This document shows positions 38,427-47,539 of a stretch of 64,000 bases of DNA, piece by piece (positions within the stretch are counted from its first letter, which is position 1; each line of letters opens with the position of its first letter). Location: contig NZ_JAMSLX010000015.1 in the NCBI RefSeq assembly GCF_023806085.1, positions 18,640-82,639 on the forward strand, read 5' to 3'. The notes under the pieces are model-generated. The model was given only the letters and a program-made list of their open reading frames with translations, was not told the origin of the DNA and ran no database searches. Source of the DNA: Hephaestia sp. MAHUQ-44 (GTDB lineage Bacteria > Pseudomonadota > Alphaproteobacteria > Sphingomonadales > Sphingomonadaceae). The position numbers were made by a program, and so were the translations under genes.

Positions 38427-38783
38427 ATGACCGATGTGAAAACCCGTAAGCGCCCAGCGCCATTAATTTTGACGCCCGATGCCGAGGCGCGGATTGCGCG
38501 GTTGATGGCGGGCGCCCCCGCCGATGCGATCGGGGTCAAGCTCTCGACCCCGCGGCGGGGCTGCTCGGGGCTCGCTTATTCGGTCGACTATGTGACCAGC
38601 GCGAACCCGATGGACGAGCGGATCGACACGCCGGGCGGCGCTTTGTTCGTCGATGGTGCCTCGATCCTTTATCTGATCGGCTCGCAGATGGACTGGGCCG
38701 AGGACGATTTCGCCGCGGGGTTCGTGTTCACCAATCCCAATGCGAAGGGTTCGTGCGGGTGCGGCGAGAGTTTCACGGTGTGA
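38427..38783 (+). CDS. sufA: A-type Fe-S carrier protein (SufA/IscA family)
   Basis: A 118-residue HesB/IscA-type carrier. Its three conserved cysteines are Cys46 (PRRGCSG), Cys110 and Cys112 (KGSCGCGESF). It takes clusters from SufBCD to target proteins. GGAGAAG just upstream supports the start at 38427 instead of 38415. It is the last gene of the SUF operon and ends three bases from the convergent MaoC gene. Confidence 0.94.
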   Translation: MTDVKTRKRPAPLILTPDAEARIARLMAGAPADAIGVKLSTPRRGCSGLAYSVDYVTSANPMDERIDTPGGALFVDGASILYLIGSQMDWAEDDFAAGFVFTNPNAKGSCGCGESFTV

Positions 38784-38786
38784 GGG

Positions 38787-39236
38787 CTACGGCCTTTTCC
38801 TGAGCAGCGCCGTCCGCAGACATTCGCACACCATTTCATCACGCTGGTTGCGCATCTGGTGCTTCCAGGTGACGATCCCGGCGTCGTGGCGCGATTTGCT
38901 CTCGCGCAGCGCGATCACCTCGCTCGTCGCGCGCAGCGTATCACCGATGAACACGGGCCTGGGCATCACCAATTTGTCGTAGCCGAGGTTCGCGACCAGC
39001 GTGCCCATCGTCGTCTCGGCCACCGTTACCCCCACCATCAATGCGAAGGTGAAGGTGCCGTTGACGAGGATCTGACCGAACTCGCTCGCCTTCGCGGCCT
39101 CGGCATCGAGATGGAGCGGCTGCGGATTGTGCGTCATCGCCGAGAATAGCAGATTGTCGGTTTCGGTGACGGTGCGGCGCAAGGGGTGCTCGATGACCTC
39201 GCCGATCTGCCATTCGTCGTAGAACTTACCCGGCAT
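38787..39236 (-). CDS. MaoC family dehydratase
   Basis: A 149-residue hot-dog-fold protein. The MaoC hydratase signature TDNLLFSAMTHNPQPLHLD (about 26-45) contains the usual Asp-x4-His pair (here N/H variation: THNPQPLH), followed by FGQILVNGTFTFALM. It hydrates or dehydrates a 2-enoyl-CoA. It overlaps the biotin carboxylase gene by 11 bases on the same strand, so a role in the leucine pathway, hydrating methylglutaconyl-CoA or another enoyl-CoA, is plausible but unproved. The upstream ATG at 39260 is less likely. Confidence 0.87.
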   Translation of the reverse strand: MPGKFYDEWQIGEVIEHPLRRTVTETDNLLFSAMTHNPQPLHLDAEAAKASEFGQILVNGTFTFALMVGVTVAETTMGTLVANLGYDKLVMPRPVFIGDTLRATSEVIALRESKSRHDAGIVTWKHQMRNQRDEMVCECLRTALLRKRP

Positions 39237-41133
39237 CGAGCCCACCTTTTTTCCGTTCAACCCGCACCAGCAGCGTGCCTTCGCTGACCTGCATGCCTGC
39301 GGTGGCGGCGAGATCGGCGATCGTGCCGTCGAAGGGGGCGGTGAGGCTGTGTTCCATCTTCATTGCCTCGAGTGTGACGAGCTTCTGGCCCTGGGTGACG
39401 GTATCGCCCGCCGCGACCTCGACGGCGATGATGCGGCCGGGCATGGGTGAGAGGATCGTGCCGTCGGCGGCGGTGCCGGCGGCACGTTGCGATGACCGGG
39501 CGAGGCGGAACCCGACGGTGACGCCATGCTCGGTGGTGACAAAGCTATCGCCAACCGATCGGCCGCCGCCGCCGACATCGTCGCCAACCCACCAATCTAT
39601 GACGCGGGTTTCACCATCTGCCTCGATCGCGACGGGCGCGCTGCGCGCGGCGTTGAGACGGAAGCCATCCAGAGCGCCCCAGGAACTGCCGGCGGCAATG
39701 CCGTGGGCATCATCGAACATCCAGCCGAGATTGAGGGCGGCAAGCTTCCACAGCGCGGGTGATGGGCGCGGCGGTAGCAATGCGTCCATTGTTGCGGGGA
39801 TGAAGCCCGTTTCAACGTCACCGGCGAGGAAGCGCGGATGTCGCAATGCTCTGACGAGAAAACCGGCATTGGCTCTGACCGGCCAGACGGCGGTGAAATC
39901 CAGTTCATCGGCAAGCAGTTCGGCAGCCTCATCGCGGGTCGGCGCCGTGGCGATCAGCTTGGCGATCATCGGATCATAGAAGGCGGAAACAACATCGTCT
40001 TCTTCGACGCCCGTTTCGACGCGCAGTGCATGATCGGGGAGATTGAGGATGTCGAGCCGCCCCGTGCTCGGCAGAAATCCCTTGGTCGGGTCTTCCGCAT
40101 AGAGCCGCGCCTCGATCGCCCAGCCGTTGATCTCCAGTTCCTCCTGCCGCTTGGGCAGTGGCTCGCCCGATGCGACGCGGAGTTGCCATTCGACCAGATC
40201 CTGGCCGGTGATCTCCTCGGTGACGGGATGTTCGACCTGCAGCCGCGTGTTCATTTCCATGAACCAGATGCGGTCGGCGCGTAGCCCATCGCTGGCGTCG
40301 GCGATGAATTCGATCGTGCCGGCGCCCTCGTAATCCACCGCTTTCGCCGCGCGGACGGCGGCGGCGCAGATTGCGTCGCGTGTCGCTTGATCCATGCCGG
40401 GGGCGGGGGCTTCCTCGATCACCTTCTGGTGGCGGCGCTGGAGCGAGCAATCGCGCTCGAACAGATGGACGACATTGCCATGGGCATCGCCGAACACCTG
40501 CACTTCGATGTGGCGGGGCGAGAGGATGTATTTCTCGATCAGAACGCGATCGTCGCCGAACGCACTGGCGGCCTCGCGCTGGCACGATTGCAGCGCGTCG
40601 GCGAATTGCGGTGCCGCATCGACGCGGCGCATCCCCTTGCCGCCGCCGCCCGCGACCGCCTTGATGAGCACCGGATAGCCGATCGCATCGGCCTCGGCCT
40701 GCAAGCGATCGGGGTTCTGATCCTCGCCGAGATAGCCCGGCGTCACCGGCACGCCGGCTGCGATCATGCGCTGCTTGGCGGCGTCCTTGAGACCCATCGC
40801 GCGGATGCTGTCGGGTTTGGGGCCGACCCAGACGAGGCCGGCATCGATCACGCTTTGCGCGAAATCGGCATTCTCCGAGAGGAAGCCGTAGCCGGGGTGG
40901 ATCGCCTCGGCACCGGTCGCTTTGGCGGCGGCGATGATCTTGTCACCGCGAAGATAGCTGTCGCGTGCGGGGCTGGGGCCGATATGGACCGCCTCGTCGG
41001 CCTGCCGGACGTGGAGCGCGCCCGCATCGGCATCCGAATAGACCGCGATCGTGCGGATTCCCATGCGGCGCGCGGTGCGGATCACGCGGCAGGCGATCTC
41101 GCCGCGATTGGCGATGAGCAGCGAGGCGATCAT
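39226..41133 (-). CDS. liuD: Methylcrotonyl-CoA carboxylase, biotin-carboxylase/biotinyl subunit
   Basis: A 635-residue alpha subunit. The biotin carboxylase part starts LIANRGEIACRVIRTARRMG. It has the ATP-grasp glycine loop AVAGGGGKGMRRV, catalytic stretches FGDDRVLIEKYI and FMEMNTRLQVEHPVTEEITG, and a C-terminal biotinyl domain with the lysine in LEAMKMEHS. It carboxylates biotin for the beta subunit encoded at 42397-43998. Assignment to methylcrotonyl-CoA (rather than geranyl- or acetyl/propionyl-CoA) rests on the neighbouring isovaleryl-CoA dehydrogenase and MCC-type beta subunit. Confidence 0.92.
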   Translation of the reverse strand: MIASLLIANRGEIACRVIRTARRMGIRTIAVYSDADAGALHVRQADEAVHIGPSPARDSYLRGDKIIAAAKATGAEAIHPGYGFLSENADFAQSVIDAGLVWVGPKPDSIRAMGLKDAAKQRMIAAGVPVTPGYLGEDQNPDRLQAEADAIGYPVLIKAVAGGGGKGMRRVDAAPQFADALQSCQREAASAFGDDRVLIEKYILSPRHIEVQVFGDAHGNVVHLFERDCSLQRRHQKVIEEAPAPGMDQATRDAICAAAVRAAKAVDYEGAGTIEFIADASDGLRADRIWFMEMNTRLQVEHPVTEEITGQDLVEWQLRVASGEPLPKRQEELEINGWAIEARLYAEDPTKGFLPSTGRLDILNLPDHALRVETGVEEDDVVSAFYDPMIAKLIATAPTRDEAAELLADELDFTAVWPVRANAGFLVRALRHPRFLAGDVETGFIPATMDALLPPRPSPALWKLAALNLGWMFDDAHGIAAGSSWGALDGFRLNAARSAPVAIEADGETRVIDWWVGDDVGGGGRSVGDSFVTTEHGVTVGFRLARSSQRAAGTAADGTILSPMPGRIIAVEVAAGDTVTQGQKLVTLEAMKMEHSLTAPFDGTIADLAATAGMQVSEGTLLVRVERKKGGLDAG

Positions 41134-41286
41134 CGGCTGGGCCGCGCGAAGTTGACAAAGTTGACGCGCTGGAGGCCTATCACTGTCGATGCCGCGCGAT
41201 CATATCGGGTGACGGACAGGTCGTCGTTCGACGGGGCTGCGGATCGCATCGATATTCCTTAGCAAATAGCGGCGTTGTAGGACAGG

Positions 41287-41766
41287 TTATGCGCCGCACC
41301 CGGTGGTGCGCTGCGACCAGGTGACGTTGAGCACCTTCCATTGGCCGGCCTCTCGGATCAGATCGAAATGATCGACCCCGCAATGGTGCGGCTTGCCGTC
41401 GAGCAGGAACGTGTACGCCCCCCAGACCATCGCGATATTGCCGTCGATCTCGACCGCGGGCGGGCTGGTGAAGCGTTCCTCGAACTTTTCCGGGCCTGGT
41501 TTGATGCCGGCGGTGAATTCATCCCAGTTCAAATGGCGGATCGTGCTGGTGCCGTCGGGCTGCTCGATCGCGACGGTGGCGCCGCCTTCGGGCCGCAGCA
41601 CGGCGCGGATCGCCTGCGCATCATGCGCGGCAAGGCCGGCGAACATCCGCTCGACGGGCGCGAGCACCGCGGCGGTATCCGCGTCGGGCGGGGGCAGCGC
41701 AGTGCCCTTGATGATCGGCGCGACCGGCGTGACCTGGAGCAGCAGCGGGAGGAGGAGGGAGATCAT
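41287..41766 (-). CDS. Secreted SnoaL/NTF2-like protein
   Basis: A 159-residue protein with a short hydrophobic N-terminus (MISLLLPLLLQVTPVAP, likely a signal). It has an NTF2/SnoaL-type fold pattern: ADTAAVLAPVERMFAGLAAH at the start, INGNIAMVWGAYTF-like strand (VEIDGNIAMVWGAYTFLL) and VDHFDLIREAGQWKVLNVTW at the end. Such proteins are common lumazine- or steroid-isomerase-fold binding proteins of unknown function. AAGGAAA precedes the ATG. It lies within the liu gene region on the same strand, but a link to leucine degradation is not shown. Confidence 0.75.
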   Translation of the reverse strand: MISLLLPLLLQVTPVAPIIKGTALPPPDADTAAVLAPVERMFAGLAAHDAQAIRAVLRPEGGATVAIEQPDGTSTIRHLNWDEFTAGIKPGPEKFEERFTSPPAVEIDGNIAMVWGAYTFLLDGKPHHCGVDHFDLIREAGQWKVLNVTWSQRTTGCGA

Positions 41767-41828
41767 GGGTTATTTCCTTGGGCGAAGGGCCGAATGGCGT
41801 CCGTTACGCATGGGGCGGTGGCGCGGCC

Positions 41829-41878
41829 CCTCCACCATTCGGCGTTGCCGAATGGTCCCCCCCCCGTGCCGGGGAGGT
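41829..41878 (+). repeat. Bipartite palindromic repeat unit, outer copy
   Basis: The unit consists of CCTCCACC, a hairpin ATTCGGC-GTT-GCCGAAT, TGGTCCCCC and a second hairpin ending CCGTGCCGGGGAGGT. The same unit occurs at 42322-42374 in the same orientation and at 41910-41963 in the opposite orientation. It lies just outside the DUF559 cassette. Confidence 0.8.
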
Positions 41879-41905
41879 GCGGAGAGTGGTTTCCCATCAA
41901 GACCC

Positions 41906-42397
41906 TCATACCTCCCCGGCACGGGGAGGGGGACCACCGGCCGCAGGTCGGTGGTGGAGGGGTGAGGCGCACGCGGCGAGGATAGCGGTCAATACATCGT
42001 CGAGGTTCGTCAGCACGTGGCGGGCGGGAACGCGGAGGGTACGAAAACCGGCGGTTGCCAATATCCGATCGCGGCGCTCGTCGCGTATCGGGCGATCCCC
42101 TCGTGCGTGCGCTTCGCCATCGACCTCGATGCAGAGGCGTGACGGCAGGTGCGCAAAATCCATGACGTAATTGCCGAAGGGATGCTGGCGACGGAACTTG
42201 TGGCCGCCAGGGTGCTTGCGCAGTTCGCGCCAAAGCAAGATTTCGGGAAGGTTGTTGGAGCGGCGTTGGTTACGGGCGTGCGCAATCGCCGACCGGGTCG
42301 TGCGTAGCCCCGGTGGGATTACCCCTCCACCATTCGGCGTTGCCGAATGGTCCCCCTCCCCGTGCCGGGGAGGTGTTAAGGGGGAACTGCTTGCCAT
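41906..42397 (-). CDS. DUF559 domain protein, Vsr-like nuclease in a repeat-bounded cassette
   Basis: A 163-residue frame whose central part (residues 40-145) is a DUF559 domain of the PD-(D/E)XK/Vsr-like superfamily. Glu52 (LPEILLW), Asp80 (YVMDFAH) and Glu91/Asp93 (CIEVDGEAH) match the expected catalytic acidic residues. It is followed by RRDRILATAGFRTLRVPARH. Residues 8-26 and the last 20 are encoded by the flanking palindromic repeats rather than by domain sequence. The start at 42397 overlaps the MccB stop by one base (TGATG). DNA cleavage is predicted from the fold; no partner methylase is present. Confidence 0.78.
   Translation of the reverse strand: MASSSPLTPPRHGEGDHSATPNGGGVIPPGLRTTRSAIAHARNQRRSNNLPEILLWRELRKHPGGHKFRRQHPFGNYVMDFAHLPSRLCIEVDGEAHARGDRPIRDERRDRILATAGFRTLRVPARHVLTNLDDVLTAILAACASPLHHRPAAGGPPPRAGEV
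41910..42374. mobile_element. 465-bp DUF559 cassette with 27-bp perfect terminal inverted repeats
   Basis: The left end (ACCTCCCCGGCACGGGGAGG plus GGGACCA, 41910-41936) is the exact reverse complement of the right end (42348-42374). Inside each end is a hairpin closed by ACCA/TGGT whose stem differs (CCGGCC..GGTCGG on the left, TTCGGC..GCCGAA on the right) but keeps its pairing, followed by TGGTGGAGGGG toward the gene. Only the DUF559 gene lies between. No target-site duplication is seen. It may be a transposon-like or REP-like cassette; mobility is inference. Confidence 0.6.
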
Positions 42398-43998
42398 CAC
42401 ATGCGGAACACGCCGAACGACGGGCGTTCGGGGATGGGGGCGTTGAGCGTGGCGGCGAAGGCGAGGCCGAGGACATCGCGGGTCTGGGCGGGATCGATGA
42501 TGCCGTCGTCCCACAGCCGCGCGGTGGCGTGCCAGGGGTTGCCTTCATCCTCGTATTTTTGGCGGATCGGGGCCTTGAAGGCTTCGGCTTCTTCCGCGCT
42601 CCAACCGTCGGCGTCGCGGTGGACGGTGGCGAGGACGCTCGCAGCCTGTTCGCCGCCCATCACGCTGATCCGGCTGTTGGGCCAGGAAAACAGGAAGCGC
42701 GGCGAATAGGCGCGGCCGCACATGCCGTAATTGCCCGCGCCGAAGCTGCCGCCGATCAGCAATGTGATCTTGGGCACGCTGGCGGTGGCGACCGCGGTTA
42801 CCAGCTTGGCGCCGTGCTTGGCGATGCCCTCCGCCTCATATTTGCCACCGACCATGAACCCCGAGATGTTTTGCAAGAACAGCAAGGGAATGCGGCGCTG
42901 GCAGGCGAGTTCGATGAAATGCGCGCCCTTGACCGCGCTCTCGCTGAACAGCACGCCGTTGTTGGCGAGGATCGCGACCGGCATCCCCCAGAGATGCGCG
43001 AAACCGCACACGAGGCTGCTGCTGTAGAGCGCCTTGAACTCGTTGAATTCGCTGCCGTCGACCAGCCGCGCGATGACCTCATGCACGTCATAGGGCGCGC
43101 GGACATCGTCGGGGATGATGCCGTACAATTCCTGCGGATCGTATCTGGGCGGGCAGGGATCGCGCAGGGCGATGTCGGGCGTGCGGTTCGGGGGGAGGGT
43201 GCTGACGATGTCGCGGACGATCGTGAGCGCGTGCTCGTCATTCTCGGCGACGTGATCGACCACCCCCGATTTGCGGGCGTGGGTATCGGCACCGCCGAGT
43301 TCCTCGGCCGAGATCACCTCGCCCGTCGCGGCCTTCACCAGTGGTGGCCCGGCGAGGAAGATCGTGCCTTGCCTGCGCACGATGACGCTTTCGTCCGACA
43401 TGGCGGGTACATAGGCGCCGCCCGCGGTGCAGCTTCCCATCACGCAGGCGATCTGCGCAATGCCGAGCGCGGACATATTGGCCTGATTGAAGAAGATGCG
43501 GCCGAAATGGTCGCGATCGGGGAACACCTCAGCCTGATGCGGTAAATTGGCCCCGCCTGAATCGACCAGATAGACGCAGGGTAACCGGTTGGCCTCGGCG
43601 ATCTCCTGTGCGCGGAGATGCTTCTTGACCGTCATCGGGTAATAGGTGCCGCCCTTCACCGTGGCGTCGTTGCACACGATCATGACGTGGCGGCCCGAAA
43701 CGCGGCCGATCCCCGCGATCAGCCCCGCGCCGGCGATGTCGCCGCTGTAAAGGCCGGTGGCGGCGAGCTGGCCGATCTCGAGAAAGGGCGATCCGGGATC
43801 GAGCAGCCGCTCGACGCGATCGCGAGGCAGGAGCTTGCCGCGAGCCACATGGCGATCGCGCGCTTGCTCGCTGCCGCCGCGCGCGGCGTGGGCAACATCG
43901 GCGCGCAGCCGATCGGCGAGCGCGCGATTGTGCGCAGCATTGGCGCGGAAGATGTCGTTCTCGGGCGATATTCTGGTGTCGAGCACGGGCGCGCTCAT
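42397..43998 (-). CDS. liuB: Methylcrotonyl-CoA carboxylase, carboxyltransferase subunit
   Basis: A 533-residue beta subunit that moves CO2 from carboxybiotin to 3-methylcrotonyl-CoA. Both carboxyltransferase halves are present: the N-terminal half has [36 protein letters not shown] and [17 protein letters not shown], and the C-terminal half has [20 protein letters not shown] and [18 protein letters not shown]. These are typical of MCC beta. GGGAGAGGA precedes the ATG at 43998. It pairs with the alpha subunit at 39226-41133; the DUF559 cassette and a small NTF2-like gene separate them. Confidence 0.95.
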   Translation of the reverse strand: MSAPVLDTRISPENDIFRANAAHNRALADRLRADVAHAARGGSEQARDRHVARGKLLPRDRVERLLDPGSPFLEIGQLAATGLYSGDIAGAGLIAGIGRVSGRHVMIVCNDATVKGGTYYPMTVKKHLRAQEIAEANRLPCVYLVDSGGANLPHQAEVFPDRDHFGRIFFNQANMSALGIAQIACVMGSCTAGGAYVPAMSDESVIVRRQGTIFLAGPPLVKAATGEVISAEELGGADTHARKSGVVDHVAENDEHALTIVRDIVSTLPPNRTPDIALRDPCPPRYDPQELYGIIPDDVRAPYDVHEVIARLVDGSEFNEFKALYSSSLVCGFAHLWGMPVAILANNGVLFSESAVKGAHFIELACQRRIPLLFLQNISGFMVGGKYEAEGIAKHGAKLVTAVATASVPKITLLIGGSFGAGNYGMCGRAYSPRFLFSWPNSRISVMGGEQAASVLATVHRDADGWSAEEAEAFKAPIRQKYEDEGNPWHATARLWDDGIIDPAQTRDVLGLAFAATLNAPIPERPSFGVFRM

Positions 43999-44120
43999 TG
44001 CGGATCCTCTCCCATTACCCCCTTGCGTAGCCAAGCCGCGGTACGAAGGGAAGCCGCTGGTGTTGATGGGGGGCGCGGTGTAATCCTTGGGCCACACACG
44101 ATCTTTTGGGACAGTGATCC

Positions 44121-46196
44121 ATGACGCGACGCCTGCTGCTTGCCGCCCTCCTTGTGACCACGGCCGCGTGCAGCCAGGCCGACAAGCAGAACGACATCGC
44201 CGCGGTGGCAGCCGCGGGCACCACGATCGGAATCGATACCACCGGGCTCAACACCGCGGTGAACCCCGGCGACAATTTCGACGAATATGCCAATGGCGGC
44301 TGGCGCGCGAAAACCGAAATCCCTGCCGACCGGTCGAGCACGGGTGTGTTCCTCGAGGTGGCCAACAAGGCCGAAGCGAACAACCGGGCGATCATCGACG
44401 CCGCGGTCAAGGCCGAGGCTGCGCCGGGCACCGACCAGCGCCGGATCGCCGATTTCTACAACGCCTATCTCAACACCAATGCCATCGAGCAACGCGGGAT
44501 GGCGCCGCTTCAGGGCGAGTTGCGGGCGATCGCGGCGCTTGGCGACAAGCACCAGCTGGCGACGATGCTGGGCGCGAACCTGCTCGCCGATCAGGACCCG
44601 ATCAACGCGACCAGCATCGGCAGCGAAAATCTGTTCGGGCTGTTCGTGACGCAGGCACTGACGCAACCCGACAAGACGGTGCCTTATCTGCTCCAGGGCG
44701 GACTGGGGATGCCCGATCGCGATTATTATCTCTCTTCCGCGCCCGAAATGCAGCAGATCCGCACCGCGTATAAAAGCTATGTCGCGCAATTGCTGCAGCT
44801 TGCCGGGGTGAGCGACGCGCCGGCACGGGCGGGACGGATCGTCGATCTCGAGACCAAGCTTGCGAAGGTCCATGCCGATCTCGCGACGACGAACCAGATG
44901 TCCAAGGGACACGATCCCTGGACCAGGGCCGATTTCGCGAAGAAGGCGCCGGGGCTCGACTGGGGCGCGTTCTGGGCCGCGGCCGAGCTGCCCAACCAGC
45001 AGGATTTCATCGTCTGGCAGCCTGCTGCTGTGACCGGCACCGCCGCGCTGGTGGCGAGCGAGCCGTTGCAGGCGTGGCAGGACTGGCTGACGTTCCATCG
45101 CATCAACACCGTGACCAGCGTGCTGCCCAAGGCGATCGACGACGCGCATTTCGGTTTCTACGGCACCACGATGTCGGGCACGCCCGAGCAGCGCAGCCGC
45201 GACAAGCGTGCGGTCGGCGCGGTCAACAACGCGCTCGGCGATGCGGTGGGCAAGCTCTACGCAGCGCAATATTTCCCGGCCTCGTCCAAGGCCGATATCC
45301 AGCACATGGTGCAGGGCATCCTTACCGCGTTCGACACGCGCGTCGCCAATCTCACCTGGATGGCGCCCGCGACCAAGGCCGAGGCGCGCAAGAAGATCGA
45401 GACGCTGAAGGTCGGGATCGGCTATCCCGAGACGTGGCGCGATTATGCGGGGCTCGAGATCCGCGCCGATGATCCTGTCGGCAATGCGCGCCGTGCGGCC
45501 AAGGCCGAATATCGGCACCAGATCGCCAAGATCGGCAAGCCGGTCGATCGCGGCGAATGGTGGATGACGCCGCAGACGGTGAACGCGGTCAACCTGCCCT
45601 TGCAGAACGCGCTCAATTTTCCGGCCGCGATCCTGCAGGCGCCGTTCTACGACCCCAAGGCCGATCCGGCGGCCAATTACGGCGCGATCGGCGCGGTGAT
45701 CGGACATGAGATCAGCCATAGTTTCGACAATAATGGCGCCGAGTTCGATTCGACCGGCAAGCTGCGTAACTGGTGGACTCCGGCCGATCTCAAGCATTTC
45801 CAGGAGCAGGGGGCGGCGCTGGCGGCGCAATATAGCGCTTATGAGCCGCTGCCGGGGCTTCACCTGAACGGCGAACTGGTGCTGGGCGAGAATATCGCCG
45901 ATGTCGCGGGGCTGACCGCGGCGCTCGCGGCGTATCACGCATCGCTAGGCGGCAAGCCCGCGCCGGTGATTGCGGGGATGACCGGCGATCAGCGCTTCTT
46001 CCTCGCCTTTGCGCAGGTGTGGCGCACCAAGATGCGCGAGCAGGCGCTGCGCCAGCAGATCGCGACCAATGGCCATGCACCGGGCGCCTTTCGCGCGCTG
46101 ACGGTGCGCAATCTCGACGATTGGTACACCGCGTTCGACGTCCAGCCGGGGCGCAAACTGTATCTGGCGCCCGACAAGCGCGTGCGCGTGTGGTGA
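44121..46196 (+). CDS. M13 (neprilysin) family metallopeptidase, lipoprotein
   Basis: A 691-residue exported zinc endopeptidase. The N-terminus [17 protein letters not shown] is a lipoprotein-like signal with the cysteine at 17. The zinc motif HEISH has His529, Glu530 and His533. The third ligand region is [16 protein letters not shown] (the conserved ENxAD), and the substrate-binding [18 protein letters not shown] is also conserved. The C-terminus (ARVRVW-like, DKRVRVW) is typical. It lies between the MccB and isovaleryl-CoA dehydrogenase genes on the opposite strand, so it interrupts the liu set. The physiological substrate is unknown. Confidence 0.95.
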   Translation: MTRRLLLAALLVTTAACSQADKQNDIAAVAAAGTTIGIDTTGLNTAVNPGDNFDEYANGGWRAKTEIPADRSSTGVFLEVANKAEANNRAIIDAAVKAEAAPGTDQRRIADFYNAYLNTNAIEQRGMAPLQGELRAIAALGDKHQLATMLGANLLADQDPINATSIGSENLFGLFVTQALTQPDKTVPYLLQGGLGMPDRDYYLSSAPEMQQIRTAYKSYVAQLLQLAGVSDAPARAGRIVDLETKLAKVHADLATTNQMSKGHDPWTRADFAKKAPGLDWGAFWAAAELPNQQDFIVWQPAAVTGTAALVASEPLQAWQDWLTFHRINTVTSVLPKAIDDAHFGFYGTTMSGTPEQRSRDKRAVGAVNNALGDAVGKLYAAQYFPASSKADIQHMVQGILTAFDTRVANLTWMAPATKAEARKKIETLKVGIGYPETWRDYAGLEIRADDPVGNARRAAKAEYRHQIAKIGKPVDRGEWWMTPQTVNAVNLPLQNALNFPAAILQAPFYDPKADPAANYGAIGAVIGHEISHSFDNNGAEFDSTGKLRNWWTPADLKHFQEQGAALAAQYSAYEPLPGLHLNGELVLGENIADVAGLTAALAAYHASLGGKPAPVIAGMTGDQRFFLAFAQVWRTKMREQALRQQIATNGHAPGAFRALTVRNLDDWYTAFDVQPGRKLYLAPDKRVRVW

Positions 46197-46212
46197 CGTT
46201 TTGAGGCATGAT

Positions 46213-46239
46213 GGCCCCCGGTACCCGTCCGGGGTGACG
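46213..46239. repeat. Half copy of the REP-like palindrome
   Basis: GGCCCCCGGTACCCGTCCGG followed by GGTGAC matches one arm of the repeats at 34624 and 58076. It lies between convergent genes and appears to be a degraded single arm. Confidence 0.5.
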
Positions 46240-46247
46240 GTGCGTCT

Positions 46248-47405
46248 TTACGCCCCGATCAATTCTCGCCCGATCAGGTAGCGGCGGATTTCGTTCGTTC
46301 CCGCGCCGATGTCGTAGAGCTTGGCGTCGCGCAGGAAGCGTTCGACCGGCCATTCCTTGGTGTAACCCGCGCCGCCGAGTGCCTGGATCGCTTCGAGGGC
46401 GGTCTTGACCGCGTTTTCGCTGGCGAGGAGGATCGCGCCGGCCGCGTCGAAGCGCGTCGTCTTGCCCATGTCGCAGGCGCGCGCGACGGCATAGACATAG
46501 GCGCGCGCCGAATTGAGCGCGACATACATGTCGGCGACCTTGGCCTGGATGAGTTGGAAGCTGCCGATCGGCTTTCCGAACTGCTTGCGCTCGCGGACAT
46601 AGGGTAGCACCACGTCGAGGCACGCCTGCATGATGCCGAGCGGCCCCGCCGCCAGCACCGCGCGTTCGTAATCGAGCCCGCTCATCAGCACGCCGACCCC
46701 GCCGCCGACCGGCCCCATGACGTTATCTGCCGGAACCTCGCAATCCTCGAACACCAGTTCGGCGGTGTCGCTGCCGCGCATCCCCATCTTGTCGAGCTTG
46801 GTCGAGACCGAAAAGCCCTTGAAACCCTTTTCGATCAGGAAGGCGGTGATCCCTCTGGTGCCGCCGGCGCTGTCGGTCTTGGCGTAGACGACGAGCGTGT
46901 CGGCCTCGGGCGCGTTGGTGATCCAGAATTTGGTGCCGTTGAGGATATAGCGGTCGTTGCCGCGGGCCTCGGCCTTGAGCGTCATCGACACCACGTCGGA
47001 GCCCGATCCGGCTTCCGACATCGCGAGGCTGCCGACATGCTCGCCCGAGATCAGTTTGGGGAGGTATCGGGCTTTCTGTTCGGCATTGCCCCAGCGGCGG
47101 ATCTGATTGACGCAGAGGTTGGAATGCGCGCCGTAGGAAAGCCCGATCGAGGCCGAGGCGCGGCTGACCTCCTCCATCGCGACGACGTGATCGAGATAGC
47201 CGAGGCCGAGCCCACCCCATTCTTCCTCGACGGTGATCCCATGGAGGCCCAACGCCCCCATTTCGGGCCAGAGCGAGCGATCGAACTTGTTGTGCGCGTC
47301 GATATCGGCGGCGCGGGGCGCGATCCGATCGGCGGCGAAGCGGTGGGTCGTCTCGCGGATCATGTCGGCGGTTTCGCCCAGCGCGAAATCGAGCGCGGTT
47401 TCCAT
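46248..47405 (-). CDS. liuA: Isovaleryl-CoA dehydrogenase
   Basis: A 385-residue FAD acyl-CoA dehydrogenase oxidising isovaleryl-CoA to 3-methylcrotonyl-CoA, the substrate of the carboxylase encoded nearby. Family stretches are [39 protein letters not shown] and [20 protein letters not shown]. The catalytic glutamate characteristic of IVD lies in [15 protein letters not shown]. The C-terminal [20 protein letters not shown] is typical. GGGAGAGGTGAG precedes the ATG at 47405. It is divergent from the APC permease gene. Confidence 0.93.
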   Translation of the reverse strand: METALDFALGETADMIRETTHRFAADRIAPRAADIDAHNKFDRSLWPEMGALGLHGITVEEEWGGLGLGYLDHVVAMEEVSRASASIGLSYGAHSNLCVNQIRRWGNAEQKARYLPKLISGEHVGSLAMSEAGSGSDVVSMTLKAEARGNDRYILNGTKFWITNAPEADTLVVYAKTDSAGGTRGITAFLIEKGFKGFSVSTKLDKMGMRGSDTAELVFEDCEVPADNVMGPVGGGVGVLMSGLDYERAVLAAGPLGIMQACLDVVLPYVRERKQFGKPIGSFQLIQAKVADMYVALNSARAYVYAVARACDMGKTTRFDAAGAILLASENAVKTALEAIQALGGAGYTKEWPVERFLRDAKLYDIGAGTNEIRRYLIGRELIGA

Positions 47406-47539
47406 CTCACCTCTCCCAAGGGACTGTAATGTCTCGGCAAGCCCCACAAAGGTTGCGGAGTCGGCTCATATTCTTACGCTAGGGCAACCACCCGGCCTTC
47501 ATCAAGCGCGGGGTTAGAGCACATAGAGCAGGGGGATCG

